A stretch of 36,500 bases of DNA from Mycobacterium sp. WUMAC-067 (GTDB lineage: Bacteria; Actinomycetota; Actinomycetes; Mycobacteriales; Mycobacteriaceae). Shown here piece after piece: positions 1 to 7,922 of this stretch (the first letter of the stretch is position 1; each line of letters starts with the position of its first letter). The stretch covers positions 1 to 36,500 of the forward strand of contig NZ_JAEKMI010000045.1 in NCBI RefSeq assembly GCF_020217485.1, read 5' to 3'. The notes below the pieces were generated by a model. It was not told where the DNA came from, did no database searches, and worked only from the letters and a program-made list of their open reading frames with translations. Position numbers and translations under genes: made by a program.

Positions 1-395
1 AGAACGGTTCGGTCCCAGTCATCGGCGGACAGCCGAGCCAGGACATTGCTGAATAGTGCTGCCGCGTCGGCGAGTTGACGAGCGACCTCAGCCGGGTCCT
101 GTTCGCAGTATCCGTCGTGCTCAGCCCGCTCCTCGCGGCCCATGGACGCACAATCGTGGCCGCTCGTCCGCCGGGCGGCGAGTACCCGTTCGCGCTGCAC
201 CCGCAGCACATCGCGCAGATGACATGCGTACTCCAGCGGTGACCATGCGTCGGGACGCGCGCGGGACCGCACACCAATCTTGTTGTTAGACAGAAGTATA
301 GCGACGTCCGCCGCCGAGGCTCGGATGTCCTGACCGGCGGATGCGGCTCGGCGCAGGTCGTAGGCAAAACCGCACCATGCGCAGGGGTCTGTCAC
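1..395 (-). CDS. DinB-like / maleylpyruvate isomerase-like protein, cut by the window edge
   Basis: The reverse strand is open from a GTG at 395 to base 1, about 131 residues, with an in-frame TGA just upstream that makes this GTG the only reasonable start. The N-terminus has a C-x2-C pair (PCAWCGFAYDL), followed by WSPLEYACHLRDVL, an R-E-R-V-L-A-A-R helix, a G-R-E-E-R-AEHDGY segment and a helix ending ADDWDRTV. This pattern, with H in the first helix and an H-D-x-Y segment, is typical of DinB-fold proteins of actinobacteria, which often bind a metal and in some cases use mycothiol. Function is unknown. The C-terminal end lies outside the window. The gene diverges from mbtL, so the iron box at 575-593 could in principle affect both, though it sits 180 bp away from this start. 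Confidence 0.75.
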   Translation of the reverse strand, partial: MTDPCAWCGFAYDLRRAASAGQDIRASAADVAILLSNNKIGVRSRARPDAWSPLEYACHLRDVLRVQRERVLAARRTSGHDCASMGREERAEHDGYCEQDPAEVARQLADAAALFSNVLARLSADDWDRTV

Positions 396-574
396 AGCAC
401 CATCATCTCAGCGGAGAAAACGAGAAGCCGGCCGGCCATCCGCCGCGGATCCGACGGCCCTCAAAGTTGTTGTGCCCGTGCGCCAATCGGCGCACCGGCA
501 AGCCGCAGTTAGCCGGCGGCAGCGGGCAGCCCATTGCGTCGGCCTTGGCGGTGAGACAACCCACACAATACCGA

Positions 575-593
575 TGAGGGTAGCCTTACCTAA
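575..593 (+). promoter_or_regulatory. IdeR-type iron box upstream of mbtL
   Basis: The 19-mer TGAGGGTAGCCTTACCTAA matches the IdeR consensus TTAGGTTAGSCTAACCTAA at 16 of 19 positions; mismatches are at positions 2, 6 and 13. It ends 24 bp before the ATG of mbtL, over the likely -35 region of a -10-like TATGGT at 604-609. IdeR with Fe(II) binding here would block transcription, which fits the known iron repression of mycobactin genes. Confidence 0.85.
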
Positions 594-603
594 TTCAACC
601 CGG

Positions 604-609
604 TATGGT
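604..609 (+). promoter_or_regulatory. Probable -10 element for mbtL-mbtM
   Basis: TATGGT is followed after 8 nt by the ATG at 618, and there is no Shine-Dalgarno sequence between them. This spacing suggests a leaderless mRNA. No good -35 is visible; the iron box occupies that region. The rest of the 222-bp gap (396-574) shows nothing I can name. Confidence 0.4.
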
Positions 610-617
610 CCCGGCAC

Positions 618-881
618 ATGGCCTCCTCCAATCAACCTGTGCCCAGCACCGTCGACGATCAGTTGGTCAGCATCCTTCGAGATGACCTGGACCTCAAGTT
701 CGAAACCCTCACTGCCACAACGCGTCTGATAGATGACCTGGGAATGGACTCCGTCGCCTTCGCCGCCGGCCTGGTGGCCATCGAAGAACGGTTCGGCGCG
801 CAATTGAGCGAGGAAGACCTGTTGACCTGCACGACCGTCGGCGACCTGCAGGCCGTGATCGCGGCCGGGGCCGACGCATGA
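618..881 (+). CDS. mbtL: Acyl carrier protein MbtL (mycobactin lipid tail)
   Basis: This 87-residue acyl carrier protein has the phosphopantetheine site at S45 in DDLGMDSVAF, and helices typical of the fold on both sides. It closely resembles M. tuberculosis MbtL (Rv1344), including the AIEERFGAQLSEEDLLTC stretch. In mycobactin synthesis the fatty acid is activated by MbtM, loaded on MbtL, and later moved to the lysine side chain by MbtK. The start at 618 is the first ATG after the iron box and -10. The stop overlaps the mbtM start (ATGA at 878-881), so the two are translationally coupled. Iron-dependent repression is expected from the IdeR box. Confidence 0.9.
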   Translation: MASSNQPVPSTVDDQLVSILRDDLDLKFETLTATTRLIDDLGMDSVAFAAGLVAIEERFGAQLSEEDLLTCTTVGDLQAVIAAGADA

Positions 882-2440
882 ACGTTCTCGCGGCCGCGAT
901 GCGCGACGCGATGACGCGGTCGCCGCATGACTTGGTGGTCCTGGACAAAGACGCCGATAGATGGACTGCCCGCCCCTGGCCCGAGGTCCACGGAATGGCC
1001 GAAAGCATCGCCACGCATTTACTGCAGCAGGATCACCTTGGCGCCGTGGGACTCGTCGGCGAACCGACCGTTGAGCTGATCGCCGCCATACAGGGCGCGT
1101 GGCTGGCAGGTGCCGCCGTCTCGATTCTGCCCCGCCCCAGGCGCGGCGCCGACCCGGCTGAGTGGGCTCGCAGCACCCTGAGCCGCTTCCACGGGATCGG
1201 AGTCAGCACGGTATTCAGTCACGGTGCGACGCTGCGGACCCTGCGCGATGCGGAGACGACCCTGTCGGTCAGCAGCCTTGCCGAGGCCGCTCACACCCCC
1301 GCGTCGAATGATCCTCAGAATCAATCCGATTCGAACGCCGCGATCCTGCAGGGCACTGCCGGATCCACCGGCGACCCCCGAACCGCGGTCTTGTCGCCGG
1401 ACGCCGTGCTGAACAACATGCGCGGACTCATTCGGCGGCTACAACTCGACGGCGCCGCCGACCGGGCGTGTTCGTGGTTGCCGCTTTACCACGATATGGG
1501 TCTGGCATTCCTGTTGACCGCTGTGCTGAGCGGGACGCCGCTTTGGCAGGCGCCGACGGGGGCGTTCTCCGCCGCGCCCCTTCGCTGGGCGGATTGGCTT
1601 TCGGCCAGCGCGGCAACATTCACCGCGGGCCCCAATTTCGGGTATTCCATGCTCGGCCGCTACTCGGGCCGAGTTTCGGACGTCGACTTGGGAGCGCTGC
1701 GGATTGCCATCAATGGAGGCGAACCCGTTGACTGCGAGGGGTTTCAACGATTCGCCGAGGCGATGGCTCCGTTCGGATTGCCGCCGTCCGCCGCTACCCC
1801 GGCGTACGGGATGGCCGAGTCAACCTGTGCCGTGACGATGCCCGCCTGCGGGGAGGGGTTGCGCATCGATGAGCGGACGGAATCCGGTACGCGGCAACGG
1901 TATGCACTGCTGGGCCACCCCATCCCCGGTATGGAGCTCCGCGTAAGCCCGACTGACCACGGCTCGGATGACCGCGTGGGGGAAGTCGAGATCCGCGGAT
2001 CATCGATGATGACGAAGTACTTCGGTGACGCGGCCACCGAGACTGATCGCGGTGCGGAGTGGTTCCGCACGGGAGACATTGGCTATCTCGTCGACGGCCA
2101 ACTGGTCATTTGCGGCCGGTCCAAAGAGATCATCACGATCGCGGGGCGCAACATCTTTCCCACCGAAGTCGAGCAGGTGGCCGCGCAAGTGGATGGGGTG
2201 CGCCACGGCGGCGTGGTCGCGGTCGGCTCCAAATCCGGTGCCGCCCAGTCGCGGTTACTCATCGCCGCGGAATTCATGGGTTCGGATCACGATGTGGCCC
2301 GTAGCGCTGTGATCAAGCGGGTCATCTCGGTGTGCGGGGTGACTCCGGCCGATGTCGTACTGATGCCGCCCGGATCATTGCCCCGTACGTCGTCGGGCAA
2401 GCTCAGGCGTCTGGAGGTCCGCAGCCAACTACAGGCCTGA
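878..2440 (+). CDS. mbtM: Fatty acyl-AMP ligase MbtM (FadD33-type)
   Basis: A 520-residue member of the adenylate-forming enzymes. The P-loop is GTAGSTGDPR at 159-168, motif A5 is YGMAEST, the hinge region has WFRTGDIGYL, and the catalytic lysine is probably K508 in SSGKLRR. The N-terminus (RPWPEVHGMAES, GLVGEPTVELIAAIQGAW) matches what I recall of M. tuberculosis MbtM/FadD33 (Rv1345) far better than FadD34. The expected role is activation of the fatty acid and transfer to MbtL. It overlaps mbtL by 4 nt and shares its iron-regulated promoter. The usual partners mbtN (acyl-ACP dehydrogenase) and mbtK (acyltransferase) do not follow; they are presumably elsewhere in the genome. Confidence 0.9.
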   Translation: MNVLAAAMRDAMTRSPHDLVVLDKDADRWTARPWPEVHGMAESIATHLLQQDHLGAVGLVGEPTVELIAAIQGAWLAGAAVSILPRPRRGADPAEWARSTLSRFHGIGVSTVFSHGATLRTLRDAETTLSVSSLAEAAHTPASNDPQNQSDSNAAILQGTAGSTGDPRTAVLSPDAVLNNMRGLIRRLQLDGAADRACSWLPLYHDMGLAFLLTAVLSGTPLWQAPTGAFSAAPLRWADWLSASAATFTAGPNFGYSMLGRYSGRVSDVDLGALRIAINGGEPVDCEGFQRFAEAMAPFGLPPSAATPAYGMAESTCAVTMPACGEGLRIDERTESGTRQRYALLGHPIPGMELRVSPTDHGSDDRVGEVEIRGSSMMTKYFGDAATETDRGAEWFRTGDIGYLVDGQLVICGRSKEIITIAGRNIFPTEVEQVAAQVDGVRHGGVVAVGSKSGAAQSRLLIAAEFMGSDHDVARSAVIKRVISVCGVTPADVVLMPPGSLPRTSSGKLRRLEVRSQLQA

Positions 2441-2709
2441 GAGCGAACGCTGTTACGGCGCCACCCGATTCAGGGCGTAGAGCGTCATCCTCCGATTTGG
2501 CACGTCGTGTTCCGTTCGCCGAGGAATTCGCAGCGCAGGAACTCGCACCGTCGTCGCACCGTGGTATTGCGGAACCTATTCGATTTGGCCATGAATTGAC
2601 GAGCGCGTATGCGCCAGTAGCCTTATGAGCTAGCTCAGGAAGGGTTGGAAATGCGCGCAATGCGATCGCGAGGACGATCGCTGATTGCTGCGCGGCCGCG
2701 AGCGGTGCT

Positions 2710-4566
2710 GTGGGACTTCCGTACATAGATGAGCAGGCGCTGATCGCCGAAGCCGGTGGTGACCCCTGGGCGATCAACGCCAGCCTGCAGGCGGGCAACC
2801 CGTTGCAGATTTCCAATCTGGCCGGCGCCTTTCACCGGGCGGGCCGATGCACGGCGGAGGCCGAGAACGCTTTCCAGCAAGCCCGCACCCGCTTCGAGGC
2901 CGCCTGGAACCACCACGACGGCGGCGGTCATCCCATCAACGACTCTGACGAAGTTCAGCGGGTCACGAAATCCCTAGGGGCGCAGTCCTTGCAGCTGCCC
3001 AAGATCGCCGCGGACCTGGAAAACATCGCCGCGTCGCTGGCCGATGCGCAGAAGGCCGGAGCCGCGCGCATCGCCACCTTAGAAGCCCAGTTGACGAACA
3101 TCTCGAACATGGTCAGCCAGGCCGTCTCCATCTTGCAAAACGACCAAAGCCTCAGCGCCGGGGAAAAGGACGAGCTGCACGCCCTCATCAACACGCTGGA
3201 GGACGACGCCCTGCGCGACACCAAGTCCGCGCTCGCCGCGCTGCAGTCAATTCGCAACGGGTACTCCGACGGCCTTCAGAAATCACTGAACAGCCTTCAC
3301 GCCGAAGGGTACGACGGCGCCCCGCTCCATGGTGCCGATGCTGACGGCGTGGCCCCAGCGTCCCCCGCCCAACAGGCCGCGTTGGCTGACATTCGCCAAG
3401 CCACCAACCAGGCCGTTGTGGACCAAATGGCCAAGGTGCGTGCCGCGCAGGAGGCGCTCAGTAAAGCCGCGGCCGACCTGTATACCCATGGCCCGGGTTC
3501 GCCGGAAGGCGAGGCGGCCAGCGCCAAACTGCCCAAGCTCAAGGCCGACCTCGCCCGCGCTCTCGACGACCTGGGCAAGATTCCCGACTACAACAGCATT
3601 GACCCTGCATCGATAAATGTCGGCCCCGACGGGCATTTCACGTTCACCTATAACGTCAACGGGCAGCCCGTGCAGGCTTACGGCCAGCTCAAGAACGGCA
3701 CGGGCGAGTTCTTCGACCAAGCCACCGGCACGTACTACACCTTCAACGGCGGCAAATTGACCGGCATGCGCACACCGGATCCCGGGCGAGTGGAAGCGAC
3801 TTCCGAACCCCTCTTTACGGCCGTAACCCTGGCGGCCGGGGCGCCGGCGCTCAAGGCGGGCGGCGAGGCGGCCTTTCAGGGCCTGAAGATGCTTTTCAGC
3901 CGCGAGATGTTGGAGGGTCTGACGGCCGACAACGTGTTCCCCCGCGCACTCGCCGGAGCCGAGGAACACCTCCAAGCCGCAGAACGGAACCTGGCTTCTC
4001 ATGCCCCGTTACCCGGGGAGCCGGTCCCGGGCACTCACCCTCTCGAGCCGCCCCTGGTGGAGCACACGCCGCCCGCTCCGCACGGCGACGTGCCCGTCGA
4101 ACATGCGCCGGCCGGACCTCACGTGGGGGCCTTACCTGATAGCCCGGCGCCGGTTGTCATTGATCCAGCGCATCCTGAATTCCACTTGGACAACCCGCTC
4201 AACTACATGCCACCCGAGCTGCGAGCAATGTCCGAAGCGCATCTGACCGGCAGCGGGGAAACCGTTCTGGGACCATTTAAACACCCGCTCGGGGGGCCCT
4301 CGTACATCGATCTCGCACAGGAGAGGGGCGCAAGCTACTTCGATATCGGCGACGCATGGAACTCGGCCACACCCATTGAGCGACTTGCGGCGAATCAGCA
4401 TGTGCTCGACATTGCAATCGCAAATCGGGACACTATTAGGTTGTCAACTTCAATCGATAGCATTCTGGATAATACTTATACTGCCGCCGAACTCAGCTAC
4501 CTGAGGTCGCATGGTTACCAAGTAGTGGACGGCTATACCCTAGTCCCGCCTAAGATCGGAGGTTAG
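2710..4566 (+). CDS. Polymorphic-toxin-like protein, mycobacterial N-terminus with RHS/CDI-like C-terminal domain
   Basis: The 618-residue protein starts at a GTG, the only start codon in the open frame after a stop at 2626-2628. Residues 1-200 are helical, with GGDPWAINASLQAGNP and a WNHHDGGGHPINDSDEVQ segment seen in many mycobacterial ESX-associated large proteins. Residues 215-295 are helical and alanine-rich. Residues 300-355 look beta-rich (YNVNGQPVQAYGQL, GTYYTFNGG). Residues 431-500 are a proline/histidine-rich linker. Residues 510-618 (YIDLAQERGASYFDIGDAW, ANQHVLDIAI, LSYLRSHGYQVVDGYTLV) resemble C-terminal domains at the ends of RHS and CDI proteins. There is no signal peptide, so type VII export is the likely route. 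The final 200 nt are less GC-rich than the rest, as expected for a swapped toxin tip. The toxic activity is not identified. Confidence 0.75.
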   Translation: MGLPYIDEQALIAEAGGDPWAINASLQAGNPLQISNLAGAFHRAGRCTAEAENAFQQARTRFEAAWNHHDGGGHPINDSDEVQRVTKSLGAQSLQLPKIAADLENIAASLADAQKAGAARIATLEAQLTNISNMVSQAVSILQNDQSLSAGEKDELHALINTLEDDALRDTKSALAALQSIRNGYSDGLQKSLNSLHAEGYDGAPLHGADADGVAPASPAQQAALADIRQATNQAVVDQMAKVRAAQEALSKAAADLYTHGPGSPEGEAASAKLPKLKADLARALDDLGKIPDYNSIDPASINVGPDGHFTFTYNVNGQPVQAYGQLKNGTGEFFDQATGTYYTFNGGKLTGMRTPDPGRVEATSEPLFTAVTLAAGAPALKAGGEAAFQGLKMLFSREMLEGLTADNVFPRALAGAEEHLQAAERNLASHAPLPGEPVPGTHPLEPPLVEHTPPAPHGDVPVEHAPAGPHVGALPDSPAPVVIDPAHPEFHLDNPLNYMPPELRAMSEAHLTGSGETVLGPFKHPLGGPSYIDLAQERGASYFDIGDAWNSATPIERLAANQHVLDIAIANRDTIRLSTSIDSILDNTYTAAELSYLRSHGYQVVDGYTLVPPKIGG

Positions 4567-4568
4567 CG

Positions 4569-5003
4569 GTGAAAACCCTTCTGGAATTTATTGTTCAATA
4601 TGTCGGCGTTCTTTACCTCAATCCAAAGTACCGGATTACCAATTCATCCAACCGAGGCCTGGCCGACATTGATGCATCGATCTCGTTTACCGGTGAGCAG
4701 CTCAGGTGGGACTTAGTCAATGATCGCGGCCTCATCTATTTCGCTGCAGTACCGCTCCTTCAAACAGTCTCCGACGATTGGTTTGGACTAGCATTAATCC
4801 GCCAGTACCTAGAAGGGGGCGACGACACGGGAGCAGACGCGCCGATAGATCAGGCCAATTGGTTGTCGACGAACCTGACTCGAGTGGAGGAGTTATTTGC
4901 GGATCAGTCGACTGCCGAACGCGTTTGCGAAGAGCTGCTTACCCTGCGCCGGTCTAATTCGTCCAAAAAATGGGGATGGCCGAAACCGGACGAGATCAAT
5001 TAA
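4569..5003 (+). CDS. Candidate immunity protein for the upstream toxin
   Basis: A 144-residue acidic protein beginning with GTG 2 bp after the toxin stop. It has no signal peptide or membrane segment, so it is probably cytosolic. The pattern YRITNSSNRG, then alternating beta-like strands (ADIDASISF, LRWDLVNDRGLIYFAAV), then WFGLALIRQYL, resembles small proteins I remember next to RHS or CDI toxins. The GC content is clearly below that of neighbouring genes and codon use is mixed, as is usual for acquired toxin-immunity cargo. I do not recognise a named family. The immunity role is inferred from position, size and composition, not from a known domain. Confidence 0.6.
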   Translation: MKTLLEFIVQYVGVLYLNPKYRITNSSNRGLADIDASISFTGEQLRWDLVNDRGLIYFAAVPLLQTVSDDWFGLALIRQYLEGGDDTGADAPIDQANWLSTNLTRVEELFADQSTAERVCEELLTLRRSNSSKKWGWPKPDEIN

Positions 5004-5071
5004 GCGCGAAAACTCTAACGTATATCTGCCCAATCGCCGCGCCGCAGACGCCCCCCGGCCATTGAATATTC

Positions 5072-5401
5072 CTAAGACCGCACCCACTGCGTGATTTCCG
5101 GAGTGACCGGGTCCGTGATGTCGTCGAATTCAGGATGCTTCTTGAGCACCGTGCCGATCATCGAGCACACCGGAACAATGCGCTTGCCTTCATCGCGCGC
5201 CTCGTTGAGCGCCTCCTCGACAAGGATTGTCGCCAGGCCGCGTCCGCCGTAGGCCGGGTCGATTTCGGTGTGGTAGAAGACGCGTTGGTCGCCGCGGTCG
5301 GCGAAATCGGCTAGTCCCACCGTCTTGCCCTCGACGGCGATCGTGTACTTGCCGTCCTCAAGGGTGACAGTGGTTTCCGCGCCGGTCTTATCGGTCGTCA
5401 T
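5072..5401 (-). CDS. Small GNAT acetyltransferase (YidJ/Gtn-like)
   Basis: A 109-residue protein whose ATG at 5401 is preceded by AGAAAGGAACGTACC. Longer upstream versions of the frame lack this ribosome site and add residues that read as the pirin gene in another frame. The acetyl-CoA loop is seen as YGGRGLATILVEEAL, after FYHTEIDPA, and the C-terminal HPEF is typical of the short GCN5-like family (Acetyltransf_CG type). The substrate is unknown. Its start overlaps the end of the pirin gene by 14 bp, so it is probably the last gene of the acyl-CoA dehydrogenase, pirin, acetyltransferase unit. It converges with the immunity gene across 68 bp with nothing else visible. Confidence 0.85.
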   Translation of the reverse strand: MTTDKTGAETTVTLEDGKYTIAVEGKTVGLADFADRGDQRVFYHTEIDPAYGGRGLATILVEEALNEARDEGKRIVPVCSMIGTVLKKHPEFDDITDPVTPEITQWVRS

Positions 5402-6383
5402 TGGTACGTTCCTTTCTTCGGGGTATCGGTCGAGGCCGCAGCCGAGTGGTCGGCAGCGGCGGGGCGGGCAGCCGGGAAAGCGCTCCCCGGTATCCGTGGA
5501 CGGCACCGAATCGATCGTCGCCGTCCTCCCACAGTCGGCGGTAGTTGACGATGTCCTCGTGGCTTCGTCCGACGAAGTTCCACCACATCACCAACTCTTC
5601 GGCGAACGGCGTGCCGCCGAGCAACAGCAGCCGCGCGGGCCGCTCCCCCACGTTGCGCACATGCAGCTGCCGGTGGCCCGGGCTCAGATACGCCAGGTCG
5701 GCGATTGCCAGGGGCGTCCCACCCACCTGAACGACGCCCGAATCACAGAGCACCCCGTGTTCGAAGGCGGCATCGACATCGATGTCCAGTGCCGCACCGG
5801 CGTCGAGGTCGAGCTGGGCGCCCAGTAACGGAGTGAATGTCACTGCGGGCGAACGACTCCCGGCCAGCTCGCCGAGGAACACGCGCAGTTCGGCGCCGGG
5901 TAGCGAGACCGGCGGGGGCGCATAGTGGGCGAAGCCTCGCTCGGTGTCGCGATGGGAAGCCGGCAGCGCCACCCAAAGCTGCGCGCCGTGCAATAGGGGT
6001 TCGGACTCCACCGACACTTCGGAATGGCAGATGCCGGCGCCCGCGGTCATCAGATTCAGCTCGCCGGGCCTAACGGCCGCACGTACGCCGGCGCTGTCGC
6101 GGTGCTCCACTTCCCCACTGAACAACCAACTGACCGTCTGTAGTCCCGTATGCGGGTGCGGCGGGACATCCATCCTCGCGGCGACCGGACCGTAGTGGTC
6201 GATGAAACACCACGCACCGATCAACGAGCGTCCTCGTTGTGGCAACGTGCGTTGCACCCGTATGGCCCTCGGGCCCCCCAAGGGAACCTCGCGCGGATGC
6301 AGCACCTCCACCCCGGGCGAGATGCCCGGGTGTTGCGAAGCGGCGCAGGCGACTTCGGCCGGCGCGGCTTCAAGGTTGCTCAT
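5388..6383 (-). CDS. Pirin family protein
   Basis: A 331-residue bicupin. The N-terminal cupin carries the pirin metal ligands H76 and H78 in VPPHPHTGLQTVSWLFSGEVEH, and H120 and E122 in GAGICHSEVS. The C-terminal cupin contains LLLGGTPFAEELVMWWNFVGRS, a strong pirin signature. Bacterial pirins are Fe-binding; some have quercetinase activity and others interact with central metabolic enzymes, so the role here is open. The last 30 residues are proline- and arginine-rich and less conserved, and overlap the acetyltransferase start. It lies 61 bp downstream of the acyl-CoA dehydrogenase on the same strand. Confidence 0.88.
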   Translation of the reverse strand: MSNLEAAPAEVACAASQHPGISPGVEVLHPREVPLGGPRAIRVQRTLPQRGRSLIGAWCFIDHYGPVAARMDVPPHPHTGLQTVSWLFSGEVEHRDSAGVRAAVRPGELNLMTAGAGICHSEVSVESEPLLHGAQLWVALPASHRDTERGFAHYAPPPVSLPGAELRVFLGELAGSRSPAVTFTPLLGAQLDLDAGAALDIDVDAAFEHGVLCDSGVVQVGGTPLAIADLAYLSPGHRQLHVRNVGERPARLLLLGGTPFAEELVMWWNFVGRSHEDIVNYRRLWEDGDDRFGAVHGYRGALSRLPAPPLPTTRLRPRPIPRRKERTNDDR

Positions 6384-6444
6384 CGTTCACCCTCCGTCGC
6401 GGACTCCTCAACGGCGCCGTCATCCGCGACCGTACCCGGCCGAC

Positions 6445-7827
6445 TCACTTGCCCGGGGGCCGCAGCACCTTCATGGCCAGCCGCATGACCGGCTCGGGCA
6501 CCCGATCCTGCATCGACAGGGCGGTATCGGCGACGCGGGACCGCAACGGCGTACCCCGCCCGAAGACCCGGTTCAGCGGTCCCCCGGACGGCTCGAGGAC
6601 CACATGCAGCGGCGGGGTGCCCACGGCCGCGCCCAGGGCGTTGGAGATGACCATCCGCTGGATCTCGCTGGTTCCTTCAAAGATGGTGTACAGCTTGGCA
6701 TCCCGATACCATTTCTCGACCGGGTGATCGGTGATGTAGCCCCAGCCGCCCATGGTTTGAATTGCGCGTTCGGTGGCCTTGACCGCTACCTCGCTGGCGG
6801 CCATCTTCGACATCGAGCCCTCCCCTCGTTCGAAGGGAACGTTGTTGGCCGCCATCCAGGAGGCCCGCCAGGTGAGCAGCCGGGCCGCATCGATCTGCGT
6901 GGCCAATTCCGCGAGCGGGAACGCGATGCCCTGGTTGTCGATGATGGGCCCGCCGAACGCCTCACGCTCGGTGGCATACGCGGTCGCGTACTCCAACGCC
7001 GCACGGGCGATCCCGATGGCTTGGGCGGCGACCATGGGTCGCGTCTGCTCGAAGGTTCCCAACGTCGCTGAACCGGAGCGTTTTCCACCCGCCACAACTT
7101 CTCGCGCCTTGGCGAGTTTGTGTTCGAGTTTCTCTTCCCCGCCGAGCAGATTGGCGCGCGGCACGCGCACGCCTTCGAAAAGCAGCTCGGCCGTATGGGA
7201 CGCCCGACAGCCCAGCTTGTCGAGCTTTCGCAGCAGTTTCAGGCCGGGCGTGCCGCCGGGCACCACGAAGAGCGCCTGACCTCGATGGCCGAGTTCCTCG
7301 TCGACTACCGCGTTGACCACGTGCACGTTGGCGATGCCGCCGTTGCCGATCCACATTTTGTGGCCGTCGATGATCCAGTCATCACCGTCGCGGCGGGCAC
7401 GCGTGCGTAGGTTGCGCACATCGCTGCCGCCCTCGGGCTCGGAGATCGCCAGGGCGGCGAGCTTGAGATCGCCTGGGGTGCCGAAACATTCGGGCGCCCA
7501 CTCCAGCATCTGCTCCGGGGACGCGGCCTGGCCGATCGCTGAGAGCGCCAGGGCGGGCATCACGATGGCCAGGCCGATGCCGGCGCACCCCCAGAACAGT
7601 TCCTCCATGAACATAGGCAGGGAGATGCCGGTCGGGTCGCCGATCAGGTCGCGGTAGAACAGCGGGCTGTAGAAACCTTGTTGGGCCGCCTCTTCGAGCA
7701 CCGGCCAGGGGAACTCCTGGCGTTGGTCGTATTCGAGGGCTACTGGGCGTATTACGGATTCGGCGAACTCATGGGTGCGTCGGGCCAGATCGTGTTGTGC
7801 CGCCGTCGGGGTCAGGTCGAACGTCAT
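6445..7827 (-). CDS. Acyl-CoA dehydrogenase (FadE family)
   Basis: A 460-residue flavoprotein that oxidises an acyl-CoA to the 2-enoyl-CoA. Signature 1 is seen at 125-137 (ALAISEPEGGSDV), and signature 2 at 358-382, ending just before the probable catalytic base E384 in IFEGTSEIQRMV. R288 in TEREAFGGPI is also typical. Residues 401-460 form an extra C-terminal tail ending in basic helices (PVMRLAMKVLRPPGK) that the standard enzyme of about 390 residues lacks; it could promote membrane association. The ATG at 7827 has AAAGGCG upstream. The enzyme is not the mycobactin enzyme MbtN as far as I can judge. It follows whiB5 by 95 bp on the same strand. Confidence 0.9.
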   Translation of the reverse strand: MTFDLTPTAAQHDLARRTHEFAESVIRPVALEYDQRQEFPWPVLEEAAQQGFYSPLFYRDLIGDPTGISLPMFMEELFWGCAGIGLAIVMPALALSAIGQAASPEQMLEWAPECFGTPGDLKLAALAISEPEGGSDVRNLRTRARRDGDDWIIDGHKMWIGNGGIANVHVVNAVVDEELGHRGQALFVVPGGTPGLKLLRKLDKLGCRASHTAELLFEGVRVPRANLLGGEEKLEHKLAKAREVVAGGKRSGSATLGTFEQTRPMVAAQAIGIARAALEYATAYATEREAFGGPIIDNQGIAFPLAELATQIDAARLLTWRASWMAANNVPFERGEGSMSKMAASEVAVKATERAIQTMGGWGYITDHPVEKWYRDAKLYTIFEGTSEIQRMVISNALGAAVGTPPLHVVLEPSGGPLNRVFGRGTPLRSRVADTALSMQDRVPEPVMRLAMKVLRPPGK

Positions 7828-7922
7828 GGGTGCGCCTTTAAGGTCGACAGACTGGTCTTGCCGACCCCGACTACCCCATTGACTGGTTCAGCAAACTGCC
7901 GAGCTGGGATTGCGACGCGACG

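Noticed and set aside
878..2440. Assignment as FadD34, expected from the Rv0030-Rv0036c neighbourhood
   Set aside because: The sequence resembles MbtM/FadD33 throughout, and it has an iron box and an MbtL-type carrier protein upstream.
2651..2728. 25-codon frame with AGGAAGG upstream, overlapping the toxin start
   Set aside because: Arginine-rich, no resemblance to anything, and the toxin frame itself explains the region; kept only as a possible leader peptide.
2710..4566. Assignment of the large protein as a CpnT/TNT toxin
   Set aside because: The C-terminal domain does not look like the TNT NAD-glycohydrolase; only the general layout (helical N-terminus, proline linker, toxic tip) is similar.
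5017..5029. 13-bp match AACGTATATCTGC, also at 8421-8433
   Set aside because: About twenty 13-bp matches are expected by chance in a window of this size, and the first copy lies between convergent genes.
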